Source of the DNA: a virus
DNA length: 64,000 nucleotides
Direction: 5' to 3' (one strand)
IMG/VR virus record: IMGVR_UViG_3300042731_011319
Location: 1 to 64,000 of that record
Shown here one piece after another: positions 47,535-55,694 of this stretch (position 1 is the stretch's first letter; the number at the start of each line of letters is the position of its first letter). Made by a program: the position numbers and the translations under genes. The notes under the pieces are model-generated. The model was not told where the DNA came from. It saw only the letters and a program-made list of their open reading frames with translations, and searched no databases.

Positions 47535-48172
47535 ATTTTAATATTCCAAATCATTTTTTTAAATACTTCATAGTTTTTTTGTATGTCATAAAGTGCATCA
47601 TGTAACTTAGCAGGGTCGAATTCAACATCATAGGTTTTACAGCATGCTCCTAAGTTTAATCGCATTCCTCTTTCGTATATAGAGTTTAATTTAAACTGCC
47701 AAGATAATAGATCTAGCTCCTTGTCATACTCAATATTTTTATGAATAGCTTTAGCAATAGAGAGAGTATCAATAGATTGCTTTAAATAAGAATAATCAGT
47801 TGGTCTGCCTAAGAGCTTTCTGAAAATGTTGTGAATATAAATGTCAAAACCTAATATATTGTGCCCCAAATTAATATACTCATCATTATATAAATATTTT
47901 TCAAAATGATCAAGAACTTTTTCGGCGGGTTGAGCTAGTTTTTTATATTTAGCATCTTTAAACCCTGTCACCTTACGAGCACCATCTGACATGCGAAGGT
48001 CTTCCCAATAAATATGATAGTCATTTGACTCAATTAATTTTTCACCTTCATAAACTAAGAAAGCAAGTTGCCATGGCTTATTGTGCTCAGAAACTAAGTT
48101 TAAATTACATGTTTCAAAATCAAAAACAATATATTTTTGCTTCTTTTTAAATCGTAATAAGTCTTCAATCAT
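47531..48172 (-). CDS. DnaQ-like 3'-5' proofreading exonuclease
   Basis: 213 residues. YIVFDFETCNLNLVSE is Exo I (D-x-E), YINLGHNILGFDIYIHNI is Exo II, and HDALYDIQKNYEVF is Exo III (HxAxxD, DEDDh class). KPWQLAFLVY is typical of DnaQ. It removes misinserted bases for the polymerase encoded just downstream. Four-base overlaps with both neighbours place it firmly in the polymerase operon, between the PHP and Pol parts. Confidence 0.9.
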   Translation of the reverse strand: MIEDLLRFKKKQKYIVFDFETCNLNLVSEHNKPWQLAFLVYEGEKLIESNDYHIYWEDLRMSDGARKVTGFKDAKYKKLAQPAEKVLDHFEKYLYNDEYINLGHNILGFDIYIHNIFRKLLGRPTDYSYLKQSIDTLSIAKAIHKNIEYDKELDLLSWQFKLNSIYERGMRLNLGACCKTYDVEFDPAKLHDALYDIQKNYEVFKKMIWNIKI

Positions 48173-48957
48173 ACCGTAGTTAAATTATTTTTTTCAAGAT
48201 AGCTTTCCCAACAAAACTCATCACTCCCTAGATGATCGAAATTGGGTTTCTCGAGAGAAAGATCGCGACCAGCAAAAGAACTCCGCCCGCATATTAATTT
48301 ATAAGTTAAATAGGCGGAAAAATCTTGCTTGTTTTTATAGAAAATTGATTGAGTCGACTCGGTTTGGAAACCATGAGAGTCGCAGTATTTAATTACAGCA
48401 TCCTGGGTCATTGCATCAAATGGCAGGCTATTACTTTCGATAAAAAAAGTAGGTGCGGTAAAAGTAAAATGAGCAAAACAAGACTGAAATGTAGTTAAAT
48501 TTTTAAAAATAAAGGAATCATAAAAAGGGATACATAGCTTTAGGCAATCTTCATCCCAGAACGATTGAAGAAAATTAAAGTCCATCCATCCATTATGTTT
48601 TGTTTTACATTCAGTATAAATTTTGTTTAATAATTTACAGCCGTCTGAGTTTTTAGGAAATAATATAACTTTATGGCTGCATTTTATATCTTTTGGATCG
48701 ATAGATTTTGATAAATCATCGCACATGTCTAACCTTAAGCCAAAAATGAGTTGCTTGTTTAAATCAAAGCATACTTTGCGGGCTTGCAGGAATCCCATGA
48801 AACTGTCTTCAACCAGAATAATTCTATCAAGAGAATAATCTTCCGCAATATCAAATATAGAATCAGGATTTTTAGTATTAGGATCTATCGCAGGAGAATC
48901 TAAAGTTAAAATAGATTTTCCTATAGAAAAATGACTTTTAAATAATGGTAAGATCAC
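48169..48957 (-). CDS. PHP-domain half of split DnaE
   Basis: 262 residues, GTG start. ILPLFKSHFSIGKSILTL replaces the usual LxxHSxYSLLDG; SLDRIILVEDSFMGFLQARK and QLIFGLRLDMCDDL match the early PHP sheet; CSHKVILFPKNSDGCKLLNK matches the DnaE block HLxLLAKNxxGYxNL. The protein ends SFAGRDLSLEKPNFDHLGSD, just before the palm. The metal-binding His residues are largely missing, so the PHP part is probably structural. First gene of the polymerase operon. Confidence 0.82.
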   Translation of the reverse strand: MILPLFKSHFSIGKSILTLDSPAIDPNTKNPDSIFDIAEDYSLDRIILVEDSFMGFLQARKVCFDLNKQLIFGLRLDMCDDLSKSIDPKDIKCSHKVILFPKNSDGCKLLNKIYTECKTKHNGWMDFNFLQSFWDEDCLKLCIPFYDSFIFKNLTTFQSCFAHFTFTAPTFFIESNSLPFDAMTQDAVIKYCDSHGFQTESTQSIFYKNKQDFSAYLTYKLICGRSSFAGRDLSLEKPNFDHLGSDEFCWESYLEKNNLTTV

Positions 48958-48963
48958 CCATAC

Positions 48964-48992
48964 AGGGTAACACTAAAGAGTAAAAAAGTCAA
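48964..48992 (-). promoter_or_regulatory. early-type sigma70 promoter of the polymerase operon
   Basis: Minus strand: TTGACT (48992-48987), 17 bp, TACCCT (48969-48964), 6 bases, GTG at 48957. A TAGTGT stretch lies right before the -10. The -35 box overlaps the stop region of the gene upstream. Confidence 0.75.
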
Positions 48993-49804
48993 GTATTAAT
49001 TGCAGATCCGTAAATTTTAGGCCAACAATTAATGGGTATACTAATCCGAGATTCAGAAAGAGGTCGCTGTCCAGAGTTTGAATTACAATTTAAATGTAGA
49101 TAATTACCGGGAAATAAGATGACCGAACCTGGCAACGAATCAATAGAAATAAATCGATCACTCTTATAGTCTAAAATTTTAGAGCTAACATAATCAAAGG
49201 ATGAGTCTATAAAAGAGGGTTTGAGTACCCAACTATAACGAAGTTCGTCGAACTCGGGATCTTTTTCGATTGTAAAATAATCATTCAAATCATCGATAGT
49301 CGTACCATCAAGAATGTGAAGTTTGGAATTTGTTTGGGAAGTCTTGTTGAAAGGCAAACTTACAATACTGTATTTTGGGAAGTCTTGATTCAAGATAGAA
49401 TCAAATAATTCAATAGATTCATCTCGATCAATATGAGGAGCTCTTGAGCTTCTGCTAGCCCATGTTTCATAGCATTGAATATTAGATATATCTAATAGAT
49501 TCAAAGAAATCAAAGAGTTAATAATGTGCTCGGTATATCTTTTGCGAAGTTCTGACTGAGCTTCGTTTAGCTCGCCAAACTTTTGAGAATATTCAATTAA
49601 TTTTTGATTACTAGAGGCGATAGAGTTGAAATTCTTATCAAACACATGAGTGTAGCGAAAAATGTTGTCTGAATTTATTGGATCGTTTACTGAGCTGCCA
49701 GAGAAAATACATTGCTCGATTAAATTACCGCCATAAGAATCAAATAAATCTTGGATGATGCCGCTTATAATATATATACCTGAACCTAATTCTTGTACCT
49801 TCAT
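48989..49804 (-). CDS. putative 2OG-Fe(II) oxygenase-like protein, 271 aa
   Basis: SSRAPHIDRDES supplies an H-x-D pair; SLPGSVILFPGNYLHLNCNS supplies the distal His; SESRISIPINCW supplies the Arg that binds 2-oxoglutarate. The order matches the double-stranded beta-helix of the oxygenase superfamily, though spacing is unusually long. It precedes a clear prolyl-hydroxylase-type neighbour on the other side. Substrate unknown. Confidence 0.6.
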   Translation of the reverse strand: MKVQELGSGIYIISGIIQDLFDSYGGNLIEQCIFSGSSVNDPINSDNIFRYTHVFDKNFNSIASSNQKLIEYSQKFGELNEAQSELRKRYTEHIINSLISLNLLDISNIQCYETWASRSSRAPHIDRDESIELFDSILNQDFPKYSIVSLPFNKTSQTNSKLHILDGTTIDDLNDYFTIEKDPEFDELRYSWVLKPSFIDSSFDYVSSKILDYKSDRFISIDSLPGSVILFPGNYLHLNCNSNSGQRPLSESRISIPINCWPKIYGSAINT

Positions 49805-49806
49805 AA

Positions 49807-50397
49807 TTAAAAAGTAATAAATGAAACTAAAATATATCTAGTGCCTGATGTAACTGGTCTAGATCCGTGTTGATATTTACGATTGCCGGGATGCATTAAA
49901 AGATCTCCTTTATTGGGTTGAATTAATTTTCCATGAAATTTTTGATCTCCTACAAAAAAAGTGCCTCCTCCTTCAAAGTTGTCAGACAATAAAATATTAA
50001 TAGTATACATAACATGATCACCGTCAGTATGCAGCTTGAGGTGGCCTTGTGTTTCAGGTGTATATTTAGCAATAAAACTATGATCCGAAAAAGTTTCTTT
50101 GCAAACAACTCCAGGGACGAAAGATAGGCAGTATAAAGCCATGGGGTGAATATACTTTCTTAAAAATTCTGTGTATTCTTCGTACAAGTCTAAAGATACA
50201 TCCTTAAGTAAAATATCAGTAGTTGGTGCAGTTTGATGGCGATCTGTTAAAAATCTAGATTCATCTAAGCATTGAATAAGATGATCGCATGTATTTCCAG
50301 AAAAACAAGGTATTTGAAAAATTCCAGGATGAACTTCATCAACCATTAATTCCCATTCTTGGCTCAACAAATGAGGCGATATATTTAGAGAATTCAT
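49807..50397 (-). CDS. 2OG-Fe(II) oxygenase, prolyl-4-hydroxylase type
   Basis: 196 residues. LKLHTDGDHVMYTINILLS (H-x-D), FEGGGTFFVGD, LLMHPGNRKYQHGSRPVTSG (distal His) and TRYILVSFITF (Arg/Lys site) reproduce the P4Hc domain. These Fe(II)/2-oxoglutarate enzymes hydroxylate protein residues or nucleobases. Directly downstream of a tail-fibre gene; fibre modification is one possibility. Confidence 0.85.
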   Translation of the reverse strand: MNSLNISPHLLSQEWELMVDEVHPGIFQIPCFSGNTCDHLIQCLDESRFLTDRHQTAPTTDILLKDVSLDLYEEYTEFLRKYIHPMALYCLSFVPGVVCKETFSDHSFIAKYTPETQGHLKLHTDGDHVMYTINILLSDNFEGGGTFFVGDQKFHGKLIQPNKGDLLMHPGNRKYQHGSRPVTSGTRYILVSFITF

Positions 50398-50402
50398 TAA
50401 AT

Positions 50403-52094
50403 TTAAAATGAATCGAGGATGTCTAGGCTGCCATCAGGTGGTGTTAGCCGATAGCCGCCATGAATCCAAAGCTCGATGCCATGATCGGGCATACTGGTGC
50501 CTATCGGATACCTCAAAGGAATATCATGAGTAATATCTAAATGATTTGTACTGCCATCGTCTTTATAAAGACTATCAAACCAATCCCTCGGATGAGTTCC
50601 TATATCAACGCCCTCAAAAAAATATACCGACCACTCATAAAAAGCGCATGGATTATCTAATTTTCCGCCATATCCATTCGATCTAACCCATGTTCTATTT
50701 AGTTTTCTAATATGTCCGTGAGGTAAAATGATAGCCATCGAATAGTATCCATTACCCAAGAGGGTGCCGGTATCACCAGCATTAAATGTGGTGGTGTAAT
50801 TCGGCCATTTTGAGGTATAGCTAACCAAAGGCCAAGTTTGATGCAGAAGATGAGCATACATGGGTCCATGGCTACTACCACAACCGCCTTCGAGAAAAAC
50901 CAATCGCTGTTGATTGCCATATGGGTTGCCAGTCTTCCATTCGACATTGAGTTTTATTTCTTCGCACCCACCTCCAGATTTAAGAGCTTGAAACCATATA
51001 TAAGAACCCTCCTTGCCAACCGTGTCCGCGTAGTTCTGTCCTTCAATTAAAAAATCAGTATAATCACTGCCTGCACCATTGCTATTACCATGAGCTATCA
51101 ATTGCCAACTAGGATAACCTGTGAGAGCCGGCGGGTTTGGTTTTGCGGAATAAACAATTTTAATATACTTGCCTTGCCAGCTTACGCGACCATAACCATC
51201 TACCCAAAATCCATAAGTAAAAGCATCGTATCGACCATTGGTATTCTGGCCATCTTCTAACATAATATTAAAGCCAGCTTTACTCAATTGAACATCAAAC
51301 TGTATATTACTGGTTTGTATAACCGCAACGCCTGAAACCTCTAGGCCTGTATCATAATCCAATACTTCAACTCGATGTGCATTTCTACCATCAGCGAAAG
51401 CGGAAACCCAAACCTCTACAAGCATGGATGTGGTGTTATGGCCATGATATACTGTCCATGCACTTCCTGGACTAACTGGGCCTACCCACCCAGTAGATTC
51501 AACAGAGCTGGTGGGCATTTCAATGGCGCCCCAACTGCCGTCACCTTTAAGATATGCATTTTCGCTTCCAGCTGAAGGGGCTGGCACAAGACCAGATGTT
51601 CCAGCCGTACTTGAGCTTGCGCCACTAAAAGCAGGTGTGACGGGCAAAGGCCTCCATGTGCCGTCAGCATTTAACCATTCTTTTGCGGCCACCTCTGTAG
51701 CTGTTGGTCCGGGCACTAATCCAGTATGGCCACTACCAAAAGTTCGATGAGATCGCCAAGCAGGGTTGCCTGAGGCATCAGTCATCCATACTGCATGGGC
51801 ATTGCTGCCCCCTGCAGATACAACTCCGGCAGCGGTTTTACTATTTGCAAAATAACTAATCGGCCTCCAATTTCCATCAGCAACAAGTATTTCAGTAGAG
51901 ACAATTTCAGCTTCAGTTGGGCCGGGCACTAAACCTTTAACATCTTTGGAAAATACTTGTTGTAGTTGCATCAGCTCGTGAACTGATATTTTATAAGTGA
52001 TCGCACTATCAAAATCAGCAATAGCTAAAAGATCTTCATCTTTCAAAAAATTTGCGGGAGGAACAGATAGATCTCGAATAGTATTAAATGACAT
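50403..52094 (-). CDS. tail-fibre protein, second modular copy
   Basis: 563 residues. N-terminal attachment domain and GLVPGP/KTAAGVVSAGG modules as in 34729..36435, with long stretches of identical DNA. The C-terminal ~370 residues are unrelated to the other copy and are Trp/Gly-rich (e.g. GGGCEEIKLNVEWKTGNPYG and LWIHGGYRLTPPDGSLD), resembling a lectin-like tip. Late-type promoter motif 12 bases upstream. Confidence 0.82.
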   Translation of the reverse strand: MSFNTIRDLSVPPANFLKDEDLLAIADFDSAITYKISVHELMQLQQVFSKDVKGLVPGPTEAEIVSTEILVADGNWRPISYFANSKTAAGVVSAGGSNAHAVWMTDASGNPAWRSHRTFGSGHTGLVPGPTATEVAAKEWLNADGTWRPLPVTPAFSGASSSTAGTSGLVPAPSAGSENAYLKGDGSWGAIEMPTSSVESTGWVGPVSPGSAWTVYHGHNTTSMLVEVWVSAFADGRNAHRVEVLDYDTGLEVSGVAVIQTSNIQFDVQLSKAGFNIMLEDGQNTNGRYDAFTYGFWVDGYGRVSWQGKYIKIVYSAKPNPPALTGYPSWQLIAHGNSNGAGSDYTDFLIEGQNYADTVGKEGSYIWFQALKSGGGCEEIKLNVEWKTGNPYGNQQRLVFLEGGCGSSHGPMYAHLLHQTWPLVSYTSKWPNYTTTFNAGDTGTLLGNGYYSMAIILPHGHIRKLNRTWVRSNGYGGKLDNPCAFYEWSVYFFEGVDIGTHPRDWFDSLYKDDGSTNHLDITHDIPLRYPIGTSMPDHGIELWIHGGYRLTPPDGSLDILDSF

Positions 52095-52102
52095 AGCAAA
52101 TA

Positions 52103-52111
52103 TATATACAC
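52103..52111 (-). promoter_or_regulatory. late-type promoter motif for the second modular fibre
   Basis: Minus strand TAGTGTATATATATTTGCT then ATG; GTGTA ends 12 bases before the start. It overlaps nothing else. Confidence 0.55.
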
Positions 52112-52117
52112 TAAAAA

Positions 52118-53281
52118 CTATCTACGGGCACGGTCAATGAAGTGATCTGCTAGCCCACCTTCATTTAAATATTCCTCTAAATCATCAAGCAATTTATTCC
52201 GTATTTCTTTTACATCAGCAGGCAAGTCTTCTTTCTTGTATTTAGCGAAAGTCATAGTAGATGCTATTAATAATAAAATAGCCAGCGGATCAAAAACAAA
52301 TATCAAAGTAATAATAACGATTCTGATGGCTTGATTAGTGTCAATGCTGACACCCCCCCATTCATTTAATAGATTCGCAATATATAATATCGGACCAATC
52401 TCGACTTCCAGGGCCCTAAGCTTGGACCCATATTCAAATTTTTCAGATTCGAGCAAGGTGATACGATGATATGCATCCTCTATCTCTGAACGAGAGGGAT
52501 GATCAAAGGCGTCAATAGTTGAATCTTGAGGTGAAAAAGATAAAATGGAGTCAATTTTTGCTCGAATTTGTGATATGTCAGTATCAATATCACTAGATAT
52601 TTTTTGAATTTTATTTTCGGCGGCTAATTTACTATCAGAAATAGATTTTCGTTCAAGTTCTTGGTTCGAGATTAATTCTTTGTATCGGCTTTGATTGCCA
52701 AAAAGACCGCTAGGCTTGGTGTCGGATAGTTGTTTGTCAAGTTCAGTTAATCTAATATTTAATTTATCAATAATATCATTTTGTATTTTAATTGAATTAT
52801 TTTTTTCTTGCTTTAAATCTTTTACTCTGTTTTGTAATGTTGTTATTATACTGTCTGAATTATCTTTTTGATGGTTTTTATTATTATTAAATAATTCAAG
52901 TTGTTCTTTTTTTCTGGTGATGAAGTTTTGTTCTCGAATGATTTTCTGATCAATTTGATGGATGATGGCTTGTTCTTTTTCTATAGAAGCATGATGCTCA
53001 ACATGAGAGCGGGATAAGAATCCAAAGATGCCCATGCTAGTAATCAGACTAAGCACTACAACCGAGAATAATAAATATCTTTTCAGAAACTTAAATGAAT
53101 CATTCCAGTTATGGTGCAGCCAGACTGAAGCAACTAGTTTGCCCACTTCAAGCACTCCGCCCATTATGATAATAGCATCCCTTGAGCCAGGGAACATAGT
53201 AGCTAAACCAATTACACTAAAGTATGCCGCAGTTAACGAAATTGAAACAGCCGACAAAAAAGTTAATGCCGCAAAAAACAT
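52118..53281 (-). CDS. polytopic membrane protein with central coiled coil
   Basis: 387 residues. Three membrane helices lie in the first 90 residues, including SLTAAYFSVIGLATMF and IIIMGGVLEVGKLVASVWLH; a coiled coil runs from ~95 to 300; a last helix ALILLIASTMTF type segment follows near 320-345. The IIMGGVLEVGKLVxxxWLHxNW block is familiar from membrane proteins of large marine myoviruses. Function unknown; possibly takeover of the host membrane. Confidence 0.7.
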   Translation of the reverse strand: MFFAALTFLSAVSISLTAAYFSVIGLATMFPGSRDAIIIMGGVLEVGKLVASVWLHHNWNDSFKFLKRYLLFSVVVLSLITSMGIFGFLSRSHVEHHASIEKEQAIIHQIDQKIIREQNFITRKKEQLELFNNNKNHQKDNSDSIITTLQNRVKDLKQEKNNSIKIQNDIIDKLNIRLTELDKQLSDTKPSGLFGNQSRYKELISNQELERKSISDSKLAAENKIQKISSDIDTDISQIRAKIDSILSFSPQDSTIDAFDHPSRSEIEDAYHRITLLESEKFEYGSKLRALEVEIGPILYIANLLNEWGGVSIDTNQAIRIVIITLIFVFDPLAILLLIASTMTFAKYKKEDLPADVKEIRNKLLDDLEEYLNEGGLADHFIDRARR

Positions 53282-53548
53282 TTAAATCTCCCCTATCTGA
53301 TCGTTGTTATTACAATCTATAATATTTTTATTTAATAATTCGAAATGCACTAATGTAAAGTACTTTCCGCTTCGCTTATTGGATGAATATCCATAGCCAT
53401 GATTTGATAAAAATTTTGTTAACTCAGCGATATACTGATATTCAATATAAACTATGATTTTTAGAGGATATCCGCAATCAGATACTTCCTGAGAGAACAA
53501 GGAATCTTCGCAATACTCATGGCAAATTGCTTCTACTGAATGTGTCAT
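53282..53548 (-). CDS. hypothetical protein, 88 aa
   Basis: Start ATG 53548 (MTHSVEAICHEYCEDSLFSQ), 10 bases after a GTGTA element. LKIIVYIEYQYIAELTKFLS and a C-terminal strand YFTLVHFELLNK give an alpha/beta impression. No family recognised. Its stop abuts the membrane-protein start. Confidence 0.55.
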   Translation of the reverse strand: MTHSVEAICHEYCEDSLFSQEVSDCGYPLKIIVYIEYQYIAELTKFLSNHGYGYSSNKRSGKYFTLVHFELLNKNIIDCNNNDQIGEI

Positions 53549-53554
53549 TAAAAT

Positions 53555-53563
53555 AATGTACAC
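53555..53563 (-). promoter_or_regulatory. late-type promoter motif for 53282..53548
   Basis: Minus strand ATGTGTACATTATTTTA then ATG; GTGTA ends 10 bases before the start. Confidence 0.5.
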
Positions 53564-53587
53564 ATATAAAATTATTTAGTTAATAAT

Positions 53588-54652
53588 TTATAAAAGGTCA
53601 TCAATGTCTGTTTCAGGTTTATTCCAGTAAGGGCATCCTTTATATTTTAATAACTCCATTGTTTCACCTTCTTCTTCTTTAAGAATAATGCTATCTTTGT
53701 CCTCTTCAAAATAGGATTTGATAATCTTCCCGCTTGAATTTTTGACTGCATAATAATTCATAGGTTTGCGATATGGACAAATATATGCAACAATAGGATT
53801 TCCTTCTTTGTCTAGAACAGGACTACCTCGAGACATCTTATATCCATCCTTGCCACACATCAATGGGCCGCCAAATGTTCCGTCTGCAGGATAACTCTGG
53901 GCTCCTGCGAAATTTGAAGTAGCATCTTCTTCGTCAAAATTATCAAGAAAAGACTGGATACTGGTAAGAAAATATTCAATGCCTTCCAGCTCTTCATCAG
54001 AAATTTCTGACATTTTAACACAACCAGAAGCATGTAAATCAAATTTTAAAAACAGGAATTCAACTTGCCGCTTCTTAAAGTGAGGAAATAATTTACGAAC
54101 AGCCAAAGTATAAATTAAATCCTGCAAATTATCGGTAATTTCTTTGCCTTTAAAAACAGACTTGCTACTTTTAAAATCGCGAATAACCGCTAAATCAGAA
54201 TCTTTGTACAAAAATAATTTATCAATAAAGCCACGAACCCTGTAGAGTTTATCAGCTTCATCCACTGTAATATTAAATTCTTGCTCAGAAATAGCTTCAT
54301 CTGGCTCTCCTCTGGCACCGCCAAAAAAATCAAAATGTAGACCTGCTAGAGTCATGTCATTGATGAGCGTCAGGTTTTCTTGGTCATTGACATTCAGTTT
54401 TTTTGCGTGGTAATGAACAAGCCTTCTTATGGGTTCACATAGGAAAATTGAGTCCTTTAAAATGATCTCATCATAAATATCTCTATGCTTCGGGTCTCCT
54501 AGTAGCTCGAAAATTAAGTGGCAAATCCAACCCCGACTAGCTCCGTCATTACTGCGGTCAGGAACTTTTAAGTGATAGGTGGCCCAATAACTCCAAGAAC
54601 AACTTTGAGCTTTTTTAATTCTGCTAGCAGATAGTGGTGTTAAGTCAATCAT
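53588..54652 (-). CDS. PD-(D/E)XK nuclease, RecB/Cas4-like
   Basis: 354 residues. LSASRIKKAQSCSWSYWATY (N-terminal Cys motif), GWICHLIFELLGD, VRGFIDKLFLYKD, VIRDFKSSKSVF (the D-x-K catalytic segment) and DLIYTLAVRKLFP match the PDDEXK_1 domain of RecB-like and Cas4-like exonucleases. Cysteines in the C-terminal half (LMCGKDG, ICPYRKP, KGCPYWN) could hold an Fe-S cluster as in Cas4/AddB. Works with the primase and helicase in one early operon. Confidence 0.85.
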   Translation of the reverse strand: MIDLTPLSASRIKKAQSCSWSYWATYHLKVPDRSNDGASRGWICHLIFELLGDPKHRDIYDEIILKDSIFLCEPIRRLVHYHAKKLNVNDQENLTLINDMTLAGLHFDFFGGARGEPDEAISEQEFNITVDEADKLYRVRGFIDKLFLYKDSDLAVIRDFKSSKSVFKGKEITDNLQDLIYTLAVRKLFPHFKKRQVEFLFLKFDLHASGCVKMSEISDEELEGIEYFLTSIQSFLDNFDEEDATSNFAGAQSYPADGTFGGPLMCGKDGYKMSRGSPVLDKEGNPIVAYICPYRKPMNYYAVKNSSGKIIKSYFEEDKDSIILKEEEGETMELLKYKGCPYWNKPETDIDDLL

Positions 54653-55694
54653 TAAAAAATTTTTGTTTGTATAGACTAGCGGAAATTTCTTGAGATTTTA
54701 CAAGAGATTCAATTTCTTTCTGGTAAAAAGCTTGATCAAAAATATACTCTTCGCTATCTAGATAATGTTTCCACTTTGGGAATTGATCAGATTGCATATC
54801 ACCAAAATCATTAGCCAATGGATGGTGTATAATGACATTGGATCGATCAAAATAATTTAATAATTTTAAATAACATTTAAACGACCCAATTCTACCCCGG
54901 TTAGAATCTTTGTCTTGATCGTTATTTAATGACAGAACGATTTTAGAGCAGCCACAAGAAACCAAAAAGCAGATCATTGCGGAAGAAATAGATGTGCCAA
55001 ATAAAACTAATACATTCTTGATGCCATGCTGGTGAAGATTCAATAAGTCGCCAATACTTTCCACAAGTATAATAGTTTCGGAATCATAAATAGATGATTG
55101 TATTGATTCTCCATAATCATTAGGAAGGTAAAAAGGGTAAATCCAAGATGATTTTTTACCTACATGCTTCCATTTTGGGCGATCTTTATTGCTTGGAGCC
55201 ATGTCTCTTCCACTAAACCCACAAATTAAGAAATCTGAATTATAAATAGGAAAAACAAATCTCTGGTACATCGAGCCTTCCGTGCATAGTCCAGAAGTAA
55301 AATTTCTTAAAACTATATCATCAATGCCCTTATTGTTGTAAAATTTGTAATGAGGCAATAGCCGATCAAGCATTGAAGTCGGGTATGTTTTTTCCATAAT
55401 TAGCTTGGGTTGAGAGGGCTCGACGATATTTGGTACATCAAAATCATATCCGCCAGTAATTTTTGAAATTTCATCCCTGTCGTTAGTTTGTAAAGTGGCT
55501 GAAACTAAAGACTCTAAAGGTAGATAGGATGAATTTTTAACATGATCTACCCATACTCCTGAGTCCTTATAAACTTGCAAAGCAGTTGGGTTAGTGCCAC
55601 CTCTATAAATAGCATTTGTCCGCCAATGATTACCAAAATCAGATAATTTATAACCTAAATTTGTTAAGATATGTTTAATTTTTTCAGAGGTCAT
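54645..55694 (-). CDS. DnaG-type primase (TOPRIM)
   Basis: 349 residues. RFVFPIYNSDFLICGFSGRD is the DnaG core; TIILVESIGDLLNLHQHG with VLVLFGTSISSAM is the TOPRIM Glu region, and IVLSLNNDQDKDSNRGR gives the D-x-D part. No clear N-terminal zinc finger is seen; residues 1-60 take its place (WRTNAIYRGGTNPTALQVYK). It synthesises primers for lagging-strand synthesis beside DnaB. Confidence 0.87.
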   Translation of the reverse strand: MTSEKIKHILTNLGYKLSDFGNHWRTNAIYRGGTNPTALQVYKDSGVWVDHVKNSSYLPLESLVSATLQTNDRDEISKITGGYDFDVPNIVEPSQPKLIMEKTYPTSMLDRLLPHYKFYNNKGIDDIVLRNFTSGLCTEGSMYQRFVFPIYNSDFLICGFSGRDMAPSNKDRPKWKHVGKKSSWIYPFYLPNDYGESIQSSIYDSETIILVESIGDLLNLHQHGIKNVLVLFGTSISSAMICFLVSCGCSKIVLSLNNDQDKDSNRGRIGSFKCYLKLLNYFDRSNVIIHHPLANDFGDMQSDQFPKWKHYLDSEEYIFDQAFYQKEIESLVKSQEISASLYKQKFFND

